Source: Micropruina sonneratiae (lineage in GTDB: Bacteria > Actinomycetota > Actinomycetes > Propionibacteriales > Propionibacteriaceae). Taken from it: DNA of 64,000 nucleotides. The stretch spans positions 62,001 through 126,000 of the forward strand of contig NZ_JAPDHX010000003.1 of the NCBI RefSeq assembly GCF_025972045.1. The letters run 5' to 3'. The notes beneath the pieces were generated by a model. It was not told the origin of the DNA. It worked only from the letters and a program-made list of their open reading frames with translations, and made no database searches. A program made the position numbers and the translations under genes. Shown piece by piece: positions 8,661-17,820 of this stretch; positions within the stretch are counted from its first letter, which is position 1; each line of letters starts with the position of its first letter.

Positions 8661-9203
8661 TCAGGGCCGCAGCGAGTAGGTGAGCACCGCGTTGCCCGCC
8701 GGGGTGATCACCGAATCGACCAGCTGCAGTCGGGTCAGCGGCACAGACTCGTCGAACAGCCGCCCGCCGTCGGGGGTCACGGCCGGGTGCATGGTCAGCG
8801 TGAGGGTGTCGATCGCGCCGCCGACGAACAACGACCGCACGGTCTGCACGCCGCCGGCGACGCTGACCCGGCCGGCCGCCGTCGCCGCGAGCCGGCGGAC
8901 GTAGTCGACCGGGTCGCCCACGGCGACGGTGCTGTTCCACTCCAGCGGACCCTGCAGGGTCGAGGAGATGACGTGCTTGCGGACCGGGTTGATGAAGGCG
9001 CCGAACGGGTCGTCGGCGGTGGCCCAGTAGTCCTTCCACTCCTGCCACAGCTTCCGGCCGATGACCAGGTCGGTGACGCCCTCCAGGGCCGTGGTCATCA
9101 GTTCGCCCTCGGCCTCGCCGAAGGCGTCGAACTGGAACAGGTGCGGATCGCGGGCCACGCCGTTGACGGAGTAGAACAGGTGGGCGCTGACGGGTGCGGA
9201 CAT
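8661..9203 (-). CDS. Dihydrofolate reductase family protein (RibD C-terminal fold)
   Basis: This 180-residue protein belongs to the single-domain group related to the RibD C-terminal reductase. It starts with a typical strand (VSAHLFYSVNGV), followed by LVIGRKLWQEWKDYW and KHVISSTLQGPLEW. The NADPH-binding segment is RVSVAGGVQTVRSLF. The last third, LTLTMHPAVTPDGGRLF, fits members annotated as dihydrofolate reductase family. These are often NADPH-dependent reductases with unknown substrates, so folate reduction should not be assumed. Confidence 0.85.
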   Translation of the reverse strand: MSAPVSAHLFYSVNGVARDPHLFQFDAFGEAEGELMTTALEGVTDLVIGRKLWQEWKDYWATADDPFGAFINPVRKHVISSTLQGPLEWNSTVAVGDPVDYVRRLAATAAGRVSVAGGVQTVRSLFVGGAIDTLTLTMHPAVTPDGGRLFDESVPLTRLQLVDSVITPAGNAVLTYSLRP

Positions 9204-9281
9204 GTCGTTCCTTCGTGTCGCGGGCGGCGGTTCCGCCCTCCGATCAGTCAGACGGGACGGGCCGCCGAAACTGGTCGGTGA

Positions 9282-9610
9282 TCACGTGACGATTTCGGCC
9301 GGCAGGCCGAGCAGCGTGAACACCGAGGCGCCCAGGTAGTGCGTGAGGTCGGTGATGCCGGCGTCCGACGCCTCCACGACGTGCACCGCGAACGGCTCGC
9401 AGCGGCGGTCGTCGACGAGGTGGTAGCAGGCCACCGCCGGACGATCGTTGAGGCGTCCGCCGGCAGCGGATCGCCCAGCGCGGGAGCGGCGTCGCCGACG
9501 GTGCCCTGCGCCCGCAGGTCCATCGGCAGCGCGCGCCGTTGCGGGGCACGGGTCATGTCGATGCACACGTTGACCGCGACCCGGTACTGGTTGATCGAGC
9601 CCTTCCGTTC
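9282..9610 (-). pseudogene. Remnant of an ECF sigma factor (SigG/TIGR02960-like)
   Basis: Reading leftward, one frame carries INQYRVAVNVCIDM then RRALPMDLRAQG and ALGDPLPADAS. These match the end of sigma region 2 and the linker of ECF sigma factors that have a SnoaL-like tail. After a jump and frame change near 9450-9470 it continues with RPAVACYHLVDDRRCEPFA and TLLGLPAEI, matching the C-terminal SnoaL-like end of the same family. Region 4 and most of the tail (perhaps 150 residues) and the N-terminus are missing. This is an internally deleted relic with no plausible product. The identification is from remembered family features, not a search. Confidence 0.6.
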
Positions 9611-9766
9611 CGCGCTCGTCGAACGAGCCGCGGTTCACGCCGGCCGTGCGCACTCACCCTCACGGTGGCGGGCGGCGCACGGGGATCGGCGCTTCGCTGT
9701 GCTCAGCGGGTGGGCTGAGCGGCCGGTGTGAGTCGAACGGCTGCCCGACTCACACCGGCGGGTGGC

Positions 9767-9970
9767 TCACAGGGCGCGGATGTTCGTCGCCTGCAGGCCC
9801 TTCTGGCCCTGCTCGATGCCGAACTCGACCTGCTGGCCCTCGAACAGGTCGCGGCGGCCGTGGCCCTCGATGGCGCTGAAGTGAGCGAAGACGTCGGGCG
9901 AGCCGTCGGACGGGGCGATGAAGCCGTAGCCCTTGTCGGAGTTGAACCATTTGACAGTGCCAGTGGCCAT
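9767..9970 (-). CDS. Cold-shock protein, CspA family
   Basis: This 67-residue single-domain nucleic-acid chaperone has both RNP motifs: KGYGFIAP (RNP1, residues 13-20) and VFAHFSAI (RNP2, residues 27-34). The opening [11 protein letters not shown] is characteristic. The ATG at 9970 has a purine-rich region (AGGAAAGA) upstream. More than 500 bases separate it from the next gene, enough for a long cold-responsive 5' leader, and the facing gene is a DEAD-box helicase, another common cold-shock function. Confidence 0.96.
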   Translation of the reverse strand: MATGTVKWFNSDKGYGFIAPSDGSPDVFAHFSAIEGHGRRDLFEGQQVEFGIEQGQKGLQATNIRAL

Positions 9971-10523
9971 GTCATCTTTCCTTTGTTTCGTGGGGCGCCG
10001 TGTGCGCCCCGGTTTTCCATCCCGGAGATGCCGGGGCGGGATCCATGGGTGGGCAGCACCTCGGAGCCGGCGTCCGGGACAGGTCGGCCGGGCGGCGCGG
10101 GTGCTGCGGGCAGCCGAAACGAGCCGGTGAAGGACCGGCCGGGATGCTGCGGGTGTTGCGATGATGCGGATCGTTTCTCGTGCGAGGTCCGTGAAGGACG
10201 GCGACGGACGGGGGACTCGGGGAATGATCGACCCGGATCGCGGGGCGAGCAAACCATCGGCGTGTTGAACTGCGAACCTTCGGGTGTTACGCCGACCGGC
10301 CTGCTCAACCTGGACAGGTGTGCAACTGGTGCGACCACCGACAATACCAGGGTTGGCGGGGGTCGTGGTGCGCGCCGCCGTGGCTTTGTGTGGAATACTG
10401 TGGGACAGGTCGCGGTCGTCGCGACCCGCATCGCACCACATTCCGTGTCGAGCTGGCAGGTGTCCGCACCGCCGCCCACGGACTTGGACCGTGGTGAACA
10501 CTCCTTGTGAAAGTAGACGTTTC
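9971..10523. other. 553-base divergent intergenic region between csp and the DEAD-box helicase
   Basis: I see no convincing coding sequence here; open frames across it lack coding character. It probably holds the csp 5' leader and promoters for both genes. The clearest structure is a hairpin at 10408-10426 (GGTCGCG, 5-base loop, CGCGACC), about 100 bases before the helicase start. The stretch just upstream of the hairpin (TGTGTGGAATACTG) is a possible -10 region. Confidence 0.5.
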
Positions 10524-12101
10524 GTGTCCAACACCTATACCGCCGTGGGCTTTGCCGCGCTCGGCGTCCCGCAACCCCTGGTCGACGCGCTGACGGCGCG
10601 CGGCCTCACGGCCCCGTTCCCGATCCAGGCCGCCACGCTGCCGGACACGCTCGCCGGACGCGACGTGCTCGGCCGGGGCCGCACCGGCTCGGGCAAGACC
10701 CTCGCCTTCGCGCTGCCGGTGGTCGCCCGGCTGGCCCGGCTCGTCCCGTCGGCCGGACGCGTCGCCGCCCGGACCCGCCCCGGACATCCGCGGGCGCTGA
10801 TCCTCGCACCGACCCGCGAGCTGGCCGGCCAGATCCTGGCCACGGTGCGGCCGCTGGCCGAGGCGTCCGGCCTGAGCGTGATGACGATCTTCGGCGGCGT
10901 CAACCAGTCCGGCCAGGTCCGCCAGCTGCGGCAGGGCGCCGACATCGTCGTCGCCACGCCGGGACGCCTCGAGGACCTGATCGGACAGGGCCACGCCAGC
11001 CTGGGCGACGTGGCCGTGACCGTGCTCGACGAGGCCGACCACATGGCCGACCTTGGCTTCCTGCCCGCCGTCACCCGGCTGCTCGCCGCCACCCCCGCCG
11101 GCGGCCAGCGGCTGCTGTTCTCGGCGACGCTCGACCACCACATCGACGCGCTGGTGAAGCGCTTCCTGCACCAACCGCTGGTGCACTCGGTCGACGCGGC
11201 GGCGTCCGCGCCTGCCGAGATGACCCACCACGTGCTGCTGGTCGACTCGCCGGCGACCAAGCGTCAGGTGGTCCGCACCCTGGCCGCCGGCCGGACGCGG
11301 CGGCTGCTGTTCACCCGCACCAAGCACCAGGCCCGCAAGCTCGCCCGCGACCTGACCGCCGACGGCGTGCCGGCCGTCGAGCTGCACGGCAACCTGTCCC
11401 AGAACGCGCGCGAGCGTGGCCTGAAGGCGTTCGCAGACGGCTCGGTGAGCGTGATGGTCGCCACCGACATCGCGGCCCGCGGCATCCACATCGACGACGT
11501 CGGCCTGGTCGTGCACGTCGACCCGCCGGCCGAGCACAAGGCGTACCTGCACCGCTCCGGCCGCACCGCGCGGGCCGGACACGACGGCGACGTCGTCACC
11601 CTGGTGCTGCCCGAGCAGCGCTCCGACTTCAAGGCGCTCGCCCGGGCCGCCAGGATCAGCGTCGAGCCGACCCCGGTCGCCGGTGGCGATCACCGCGTCG
11701 CCGCCCTCGCCGGCGAGCCGGCCCTGCCCGTGCCGCCCGGCGAGGCGCACCCCGCCGCCGCGACCAAGTCGGCGGCCCAGCCGCAGGCGTCCGGGCGCGG
11801 CAAGCCCCGCGGCTCCAGCGGTGTCGGACGCCGGGGGGCGACCGCCGCGCCGGGCGCCAACCGCGGCTCGTCGTCCCGCAACTCGTCCTCCCGCGCCCGG
11901 GCCGGTCAGGCCCCGCGCACCCGCACCGAGGACGGCTCGCCCGCCCAGCGCCGGACGAAGCAACCGGCGACCACCGGCGGCTGGGGCGCTGCCCGCGGCT
12001 CGCGCAATCCGGCCGCCGTCGGCGACAACGTGGTCAGGTTCTCCCAGCGTGGCAGCGCCGGGCGCAGCCGCTCGGGCAACTCCCGCCGGGCTGCCGTCTG
12101 A
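10524..12101 (+). CDS. DEAD/DEAH-box ATP-dependent RNA helicase
   Basis: This 525-residue RNA helicase has the family motifs in order: the Q motif around [11 protein letters not shown], motif I GRTGSGKT (about residue 52), [14 protein letters not shown], motif [17 protein letters not shown], and motif [12 protein letters not shown]. After about residue 390 comes a roughly 130-residue basic, Ser/Arg/Gly/Pro-rich tail typical of actinobacterial RhlE/CsdA-type helicases that bind structured RNA. I chose the GTG at 10524, which opens [10 protein letters not shown]; the frame runs farther upstream but without helicase sequence. No strong ribosome-binding site is visible. It diverges from csp. Confidence 0.93.
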   Translation: MSNTYTAVGFAALGVPQPLVDALTARGLTAPFPIQAATLPDTLAGRDVLGRGRTGSGKTLAFALPVVARLARLVPSAGRVAARTRPGHPRALILAPTRELAGQILATVRPLAEASGLSVMTIFGGVNQSGQVRQLRQGADIVVATPGRLEDLIGQGHASLGDVAVTVLDEADHMADLGFLPAVTRLLAATPAGGQRLLFSATLDHHIDALVKRFLHQPLVHSVDAAASAPAEMTHHVLLVDSPATKRQVVRTLAAGRTRRLLFTRTKHQARKLARDLTADGVPAVELHGNLSQNARERGLKAFADGSVSVMVATDIAARGIHIDDVGLVVHVDPPAEHKAYLHRSGRTARAGHDGDVVTLVLPEQRSDFKALARAARISVEPTPVAGGDHRVAALAGEPALPVPPGEAHPAAATKSAAQPQASGRGKPRGSSGVGRRGATAAPGANRGSSSRNSSSRARAGQAPRTRTEDGSPAQRRTKQPATTGGWGAARGSRNPAAVGDNVVRFSQRGSAGRSRSGNSRRAAV

Positions 12102-12470
12102 CCATTTTCTGGTTCATATCAACGGAGGTGGTCGACGGTCCTGGACGTTGAACCGGTTTGTGGTGGGTATATACACCCCCCGGGGGTATCTATTGCAACC
12201 ATATGTCGGTTCCTGTGGTCCGACGCGGCGACCACCAGCCACCAATCAACCACAAAGCGGTTCTTGGCAGGAGGCCGGCCTGACGGGACCCAAACGTGAG
12301 CGGGCCGATGAGGTGATCGCCGCGGCATCCGGGCTCTCGGCCCAGCTGGGGTTCCGCGGGGAGGCCTGAGGCGTCAGGATGCTGTGTCCGGCGTATTAAT
12401 CCAGTCAATGGCGAAACCCCGTGGATGCGGGTAGCGTGCGTGCCACCGTCAGACCACAAAGGAGTGTCCT
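12102..12470. other. 369-base low-GC gap with a CCCCCCGGGGG palindrome
   Basis: This is the most AT-rich stretch nearby. At about 12168-12192 lies a C-run/G-run palindrome flanked by TATA-like sequence (ATACAC, CCCCCGGGGG, TATCTA). The form recalls operators of CsoR/FrmR-type metal or formaldehyde regulators, but no such regulator is present. At 12282-12369 a short frame (LTGPKRERADEVIAAASG...) has GC-rich third positions and could be the tail of a lost gene or a micro-ORF; I cannot assign it. The last 20 bases hold the ribosome-binding site of the FAH gene. Confidence 0.4.
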
Positions 12471-13331
12471 GTGAAACTGATGCGGATCGGCGAGGCGGGC
12501 AGCGAGCGTCCGGTCGTCCGGCTCGACGAGGAGCACTACCTGGACGTCTCGGACGAGTTCAGTGACTTCGACGAGCGGTTCTTCGGCTCGGACGGGCTCA
12601 ACCGGCTCGCCGAGGTGGTGGCCGGGCGGACGGCCGAGGGCGACCGCGTCCGGTTCGCCGGCGAGCGGATCGGGGCGCCGATCGCGCGCCCGCACCAGAT
12701 CCTGTGCATCGGGCTGAACTACCGCGACCACGCGGCCGAGACCGGGCAGCGGGTGCCCGCCGAGCCTATCCTGTTCACCAAGTCTCCCAACACGATGGTC
12801 GGGCCGAACGACGACGTCCGCATTCCACGCGGCTCGACGAAGACCGACTGGGAGGTCGAACTCGGCATCGTGATCGGACGCCGCACCTCGTACCTGGCGA
12901 GCCCGGCCGATGCGGCGGCGTCCATCGCCGGCTACGTCGTCGTCAACGACGTCAGCGAACGCGCCTTCCAGACCGAACGAGGCGGGCAGTGGTGCAAGGG
13001 CAAGTCCGCCGAGACGTTCAATCCGTGCGGGCCCTGGCTGGTCACCCCCGACGAGCTCGCGGACGTCGGCGGGCTCGACCTGTGGCTGGACGTCAACGGC
13101 GTCCGGCGGCAGAGCGGCAGCACCTCGTTGATGATCTTCGACCCGCTGTTCCTGGTGCACTACCTGAGCCAGTTCCTGGTGCTGGAGCCGGGTGACCTGA
13201 TCAACACCGGGACGCCGCCCGGCGTGGGCATGGGGCTGGAGCCGCCGGTGTTCCTCCAGGCCGGCGACATCGTCGAACTCGGCGTCACCGGTCTCGGGGT
13301 GCAACGCCAGCGAGTCGTCGGGCCGCGCTGA
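12471..13331 (+). CDS. Fumarylacetoacetate hydrolase (FAH) family protein, probable diketo-acid hydrolase
   Basis: This 286-residue protein has the FAH catalytic fold from about residue 70: LCIGLNYRDHAAETG, then PILFTKSPNTMVGPND. The metal-binding E-x-E is in DWEVELGIVIG, and the third acidic ligand is in VVNDVSERAFQ. INTGTPPGVGMG near the C-terminus is also typical. Relatives hydrolyse C-C bonds of 2,4-diketo acids, including 2,4-diketo-3-deoxy sugar acids from L-fucose, L-rhamnose or pentoses. The neighbours (dehydrogenase, enolase-superfamily dehydratase, SDR) favour that role. GTG start preceded by AAAGGAG. Confidence 0.82.
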   Translation: MKLMRIGEAGSERPVVRLDEEHYLDVSDEFSDFDERFFGSDGLNRLAEVVAGRTAEGDRVRFAGERIGAPIARPHQILCIGLNYRDHAAETGQRVPAEPILFTKSPNTMVGPNDDVRIPRGSTKTDWEVELGIVIGRRTSYLASPADAAASIAGYVVVNDVSERAFQTERGGQWCKGKSAETFNPCGPWLVTPDELADVGGLDLWLDVNGVRRQSGSTSLMIFDPLFLVHYLSQFLVLEPGDLINTGTPPGVGMGLEPPVFLQAGDIVELGVTGLGVQRQRVVGPR

Positions 13332-13332
13332 C

Positions 13333-14355
13333 ATGCGGGCCCTGCGACTGGCCGAGTTCGGCCGCCTCGAGGTCGTCGAACTGCCCGATCCGACGCCCGG
13401 GCCGGGCGAGGTGCTCATCGGCGTCGGCTTCACCGGCATTTGCGGCACCGACCTGCACGGCTACACCGGTGCGAACGGACGCCGCCGGCCCGGCCAGGTG
13501 ATGGGGCACGAGACCTCCGGACGGGTGCGTGCCGTCGGCCCGGGGGTCGCCGGCCCCGCGCCCGGCACCGCCGTCACGGTCAACCCCGTGGTCGTGCCCG
13601 AGGCGGACGCCGACGCCTGGCGCGGGCGCGAGCAACAGCACCCGGACAAGTACGTCATCGGCGTGCGGCCCGACCTTCCGGCGGCCTTCGCGCAGTCGTT
13701 GGTGGTGCCGGCCCGCAACGTCGTGACCCTGCCCGCGGGGATGCCGCTGACGCACGGGGCGCTGATCGAGCCGCTGGCGGTGGCCACGCACGCCGTCGCC
13801 CGGCTGCCCCGGGTGGCCGGCGCCACGGTGCTGATGACCGGCGGCGGCCCGATCGGCCAGTCGGTGGTGGTGGCCCTGCGCCAGGCGGGGGCTGCAACGG
13901 TGGTGGTCAGCGAGCCGTCCGCGCCGCGCCGCAACCTGCTCGCCGGTCTGGGTGCGGTGGTCATCGACCCGGCGGACGGACCGGTGGCCGAGCAGGTGCT
14001 GGCACTGACCGGGGCGGCGTCGTGCGCGCTGGACGCGGTCGGCACGTCGGGCTCGGTGGCCGACTGTCTGCAGGCCACCGAGGCGGGCGCCACGGTGTGC
14101 CTGGTCGGCATGGCCTCGCCGCGGCTGGAACTCGCGGCGTTCGACGTGACGACGGCCGAGCGCATGCTGACCGGCAGTTTCGCCTACTCCAGCCTCGACT
14201 TCGCCACGGCGTCCGAGGCCCTGGCCGGTACGCCCCAGCTTGCCGACGCCTTGATCAGCCGCACGGTGCCGCTCGCCGAGGCACCGGCCACCTTCGCGGC
14301 CCTCGCCGCCGGCGATCCGACCCCCGGCAAGGTGCTGGTGTCCTTCGAACGGTGA
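13333..14355 (+). CDS. Zinc-dependent medium-chain alcohol/polyol dehydrogenase
   Basis: This 340-residue MDR-superfamily protein has a catalytic-zinc cysteine in GICGTDLHGY (about residue 37) and GHETSGRV (about 56-63). The nucleotide-binding loop is TGGGPIGQSVVVALRQ, followed by VVSEPSAPRR. The four-cysteine structural zinc loop of many ADHs is absent. It starts one base after the FAH stop, so the two are almost certainly co-transcribed. A sugar or deoxy-sugar acid substrate is inferred from that pairing. Confidence 0.85.
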   Translation: MRALRLAEFGRLEVVELPDPTPGPGEVLIGVGFTGICGTDLHGYTGANGRRRPGQVMGHETSGRVRAVGPGVAGPAPGTAVTVNPVVVPEADADAWRGREQQHPDKYVIGVRPDLPAAFAQSLVVPARNVVTLPAGMPLTHGALIEPLAVATHAVARLPRVAGATVLMTGGGPIGQSVVVALRQAGAATVVVSEPSAPRRNLLAGLGAVVIDPADGPVAEQVLALTGAASCALDAVGTSGSVADCLQATEAGATVCLVGMASPRLELAAFDVTTAERMLTGSFAYSSLDFATASEALAGTPQLADALISRTVPLAEAPATFAALAAGDPTPGKVLVSFER

Positions 14356-14462
14356 GTCCGACGGACCACTCCTGGACGGGCGGACGGTAGAGACAGCGCG
14401 GCGCAGACAAACTACATTGACTTGAGTTACGTGTTTTCCACCCCAGAGCCGAGGTGAGATCG

Positions 14463-15716
14463 ATGCGGGCGCTGCGACGAGGCACCAACCTGTCGCGCGT
14501 CGCCGGGTTCAACGAGGCTGTCGTGATCGACGCCATCCGGCGGGCCCGCGACGGCCTCAGCCGGGTGGAGGTGGCCGAGCAGACCGGCCTGTCGGCCCAG
14601 ACCGTCTCGAACATCGTCCGCCGGATGCTCGAATCCGGGTTGCTGCTCGAGGGTGACCGCGTCACCCGCGGTCTGGGCAAGCCGCGCACCCCGCTCACCC
14701 TCGACCCTCAGGGTCGTTACGCCGTCGGCGTCCACCTCGACCCACTGTTCGTCACCGTGGTCGTGGTCAGCCTGCGCGGCGAGGTCGTGGCGCACATGCG
14801 GATGCCGAGCCCGGCGCAGGTCGAGCCGACACGGGTGATCGCCGACCTGGCCGAGGCGGTCCCGGCGTTGCTCGACGAGGCGGGGGTTCCCGGCGAACTC
14901 GTGGCCGGCGTGGGGGTGGCCGCCCCGGGCCCGATCGACGTCGCGAACGGCTCGGTGCTGGCGCCGCCGCACCTGCCGCGCTGGCGCTACGTGCCGGTGG
15001 TCGACGAACTGGCCGCCCAACTGGGGCTGCCGGTGCTGCTGGACAAGGACGTGGTGGCGGGCGCGATCGGCGAGCGGTGGACGGGCGCGACGCTCGGCCA
15101 GGCCCACTCGCTGTTCCTGTACCTGAGCACGGGCATCGGGCTCGGCGTCGCCGACAACGACAGCATCATTCGCGGGTCGACGGGCAACGCCGGCGACATC
15201 GGGCATCTGAACGTCGACGACAACGGCCCGCTGTGCGAGTGCGGACGCCGTGGCTGCCTGGGCGCCACGCTGAGCCCGGCGGCGCTGGTCGAGCAGGCGG
15301 TGCAGTCGCGGCTGCTGGCCGGCCGGCACCTCGAGGCCGTGCACGCCTCCGACCCGGTCCGGGTCGACGAGTCGTTCGCGGAACTGTGTGCCCTGGTGGA
15401 TGCCGGGGAACCCGGCGCCCTCGTCCTCGTCGATGCCTCGGCGAGGCAGTTGGCGAAGGCCATCTCGACCCTGGCCAACCTCTTCGACACCGACGCCGTG
15501 GCGATCGGCGGACCGACCTGGATGCGGCTGCGCGGGGTGTACCTGCCCCGGCTGGAGGCGCTGGTCGCCGCCGACCTGCTGGGGCGTCCGGGCGACCGTC
15601 CGGTTGCCCTCGTCGGCACCGTCCTGGGTGACGACGTGATCGCGGTGGGGGCGGCCTGCCTGGTGCTGGATCGTGCCTTCGCGCCCGCGGTGACCGCGAT
15701 CGCTCTGGAGGCCTGA
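14463..15716 (+). CDS. ROK-family transcriptional repressor (NagC/XylR type)
   Basis: This 417-residue protein has an N-terminal winged helix (about 12-70; RVEVAEQTGLSAQTVSNIVRRM) and a C-terminal ROK sugar-binding domain. The latter includes GVGVAAPGPID, LDKDVVAGAIGERW and a zinc motif NGPLCECGRRGCLGA. The family usually has Glu after GCL, but here it is Gly. I chose the ATG at 14463 because GAGGTGAG ends four bases before it; a GTG at 14454 is possible. It is transcribed away from the FAH/ADH pair's end and convergent with the glycosidase operon, so it is the likely local regulator. Confidence 0.88.
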   Translation: MRALRRGTNLSRVAGFNEAVVIDAIRRARDGLSRVEVAEQTGLSAQTVSNIVRRMLESGLLLEGDRVTRGLGKPRTPLTLDPQGRYAVGVHLDPLFVTVVVVSLRGEVVAHMRMPSPAQVEPTRVIADLAEAVPALLDEAGVPGELVAGVGVAAPGPIDVANGSVLAPPHLPRWRYVPVVDELAAQLGLPVLLDKDVVAGAIGERWTGATLGQAHSLFLYLSTGIGLGVADNDSIIRGSTGNAGDIGHLNVDDNGPLCECGRRGCLGATLSPAALVEQAVQSRLLAGRHLEAVHASDPVRVDESFAELCALVDAGEPGALVLVDASARQLAKAISTLANLFDTDAVAIGGPTWMRLRGVYLPRLEALVAADLLGRPGDRPVALVGTVLGDDVIAVGAACLVLDRAFAPAVTAIALEA

Positions 15717-15756
15717 GCGGCTCCGTCTCGTCCGTGAGAACCGTCCCCCGGTCCGG

Positions 15757-17820
15757 TCAGCGGCCCTGCAGGCGCTCGGCCAGCTCCTCCTCCGAGACCA
15801 GGGCAGGTGCCGAGGGATCGGCGGGCCACTCGACGGTGGTGTGCAGCCGCAGATCGCGCGCGGAGAACCCGATCGAGACGGTGAACAGTCCCGGACGCCG
15901 CTGCCAGGCCGAGCCGACCACGTCCCAGAAGGCCCAGGCGCGGGCGTCCAGCTCGAACTCGACGACCCGGGACTCGCCCGGGTCGAGCGTCACCCTCGCG
16001 AAGGCGCGCAGTTCGCGGGGCGGCCGCGGAATGAGCGACTGGTGCTCGCCCACGTACAGCTGCGGCACGGCCGTGCCGGTCCGGGTGCCGGTGTTGCGCA
16101 CCTCGACCGGCACCCGCGCCGCACCCGCGGCCGCGTCCAGCACCTCGAGCTGCAGGTCGGACAGCTCGAAGCCGGTGTAGCCGAGCCCGTGCCCGAACGG
16201 GTAGGCGACGTCCCGGTCGAGCGCGTCGTACCAGCGGTAGCCGACGAACACCCCTTCGCCGTAGCGGACGTGCCCGCGCTCGCCCGGATAGGTGGGGGCC
16301 GCCGGGGTGTCGGCCAGCCGTAGCGGCCAGGTCTCGGTCAGCCGGCCGCCGGGTTCGGCCGCGCCCAGCAGCACCCGCACCAGTCCCGCGCCGCCGGCCT
16401 GCCCGCCGAAGCCGGGCAGCAGCAGCGCCGCCACCGCTCCGCGCCAGGGCCCCAGCGTCAGCGGAGCGCCGCTGGTGAGGCTCACCACCACGGGACCGCC
16501 GGACGCCGCCAGTGCGGCGGCCAGGGCGTCCTGGTCGTCGGGCAGGTCGAGGTCGGTGCGGTCGTAGCCCTCGCACTCGACCCAGTCGGGATGCCCCAGG
16601 CAGAGCAGCACCACATCGGCGTCGGCGGCCAGCGCCAACGCCTCGTCGCGCAACCCCCGCGCTCGCTCGTCGGACGCCGCCCGCGGCACCCGGCGTCCGT
16701 CGATGACCGGCTCCCAGTCGTACCCCGGCGCGTACTGCACGGCCTCGTCGCCCAGCTCCGCGCTCAGCCCCGCCAGCACGGTGTCGACCCGCGTCGGCAC
16801 CACCCGCGCCGAACCGCCGCCCTGCAGCACCGGCTCGGCCGCCTGCCGCCCGATCACCGCGATCCGGGTGCCGGGTGCGAGCGGCAGCGTGCCGTCGTTG
16901 GCCAGCAGCACCGTCCCCGCCGCGGCGGCCCGCACGGCCACCTCGTGATGCTCCCCGGCCAGCGCCGGCGGCACGCCCACCGTTGCCAACGCCGGCCCGC
17001 AGCGCTGCGCCAGCGTGCGGACGCGGTCGGCGCTGCGCCTCACGTCGGCCTCGGCCAGGTCGCCGGTGGCCACCGCCGCCCGGATCGCCGCCACCGACGC
17101 GCCGTCGTCGCCGGGCATCTGCAGGTCGAGGCCGGCCGCCACCGCCGCGACCGGGTCGTGCACCGCGCCCCAGTCCGAGACCACCAGCCCGCGGTAGCCC
17201 CATTCGTCGCGCAGCAGGTCGGTCAGCAGCCAGCGGTGCCGGCTGGCGTGGACGCCGTTGAGCCTGTTGTAGGCGCACATCACGGTCCACGGGTCGGCCT
17301 CGCGCACGACCCGCTCGAAGGCGGGCAGGTACAGCTCACGCAGCGTCCGGTCGTCGACGTCGGCCGAGATCGAATGCCGCTCGTGCTCCTGGTTGTTGGC
17401 GGCGAAGTGCTTCAGCGAGCACCCCACCCCGGTGGACTGGACGCCGTCGACGTAGGCCACCGCCAACGCGGCGGCCACCTCCGGATCCTCCGACAGGTAC
17501 TCGAAATTGCGTCCGCACAAGGGGGTTCGCTTGAGGTTGACGCCGGGGGCGAGCAGCACGTCGACGCCCAGCGCCCGGGCCTCGGCCCCCAGCGCGGCTC
17601 CGACCTCGCGGAGCAGCCCGGTGTCCCACGACTGTGCCAGGGTGGCCGGCGGTGGGAAGCAGGTGGCGGGCAGGGTGCGGTCGCCGGACTCGCGCCGCAA
17701 CCCGGTCGGTCCGTCACTCAGCCGCACCGCCCGCGTCCCGGACCCGGGGTCGGGATGGGTCAGCCACTGACCGTCACCGACCAGCAGTCGCGCGTCGTCC
17801 GGTGCGGGGTCAGCGGTCAT
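15757..17820 (-). CDS. Glycoside hydrolase family 3 (beta-glycosidase)
   Basis: This 687-residue exo-beta-glycosidase has the catalytic nucleophile Asp216 in LVVSDWGAV and substrate-binding segments VRLSDGPTGLR, NFEYLSEDPEVA and KHFAANNQE. A second alpha/beta domain follows (VVLLCLGHPDWVECEGYDR is a candidate acid/base region) and a fibronectin-III-like C-terminal domain (GESRVVEFELDARAWAFW). There is no signal peptide, so it should act in the cytoplasm on imported oligosaccharides. It is the last gene of the leftward operon and overlaps the GH36 gene by 11 bases. The sugar specificity (glucose, xylose or other) cannot be read from sequence. Confidence 0.92.
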   Translation of the reverse strand: MTADPAPDDARLLVGDGQWLTHPDPGSGTRAVRLSDGPTGLRRESGDRTLPATCFPPPATLAQSWDTGLLREVGAALGAEARALGVDVLLAPGVNLKRTPLCGRNFEYLSEDPEVAAALAVAYVDGVQSTGVGCSLKHFAANNQEHERHSISADVDDRTLRELYLPAFERVVREADPWTVMCAYNRLNGVHASRHRWLLTDLLRDEWGYRGLVVSDWGAVHDPVAAVAAGLDLQMPGDDGASVAAIRAAVATGDLAEADVRRSADRVRTLAQRCGPALATVGVPPALAGEHHEVAVRAAAAGTVLLANDGTLPLAPGTRIAVIGRQAAEPVLQGGGSARVVPTRVDTVLAGLSAELGDEAVQYAPGYDWEPVIDGRRVPRAASDERARGLRDEALALAADADVVLLCLGHPDWVECEGYDRTDLDLPDDQDALAAALAASGGPVVVSLTSGAPLTLGPWRGAVAALLLPGFGGQAGGAGLVRVLLGAAEPGGRLTETWPLRLADTPAAPTYPGERGHVRYGEGVFVGYRWYDALDRDVAYPFGHGLGYTGFELSDLQLEVLDAAAGAARVPVEVRNTGTRTGTAVPQLYVGEHQSLIPRPPRELRAFARVTLDPGESRVVEFELDARAWAFWDVVGSAWQRRPGLFTVSIGFSARDLRLHTTVEWPADPSAPALVSEEELAERLQGR

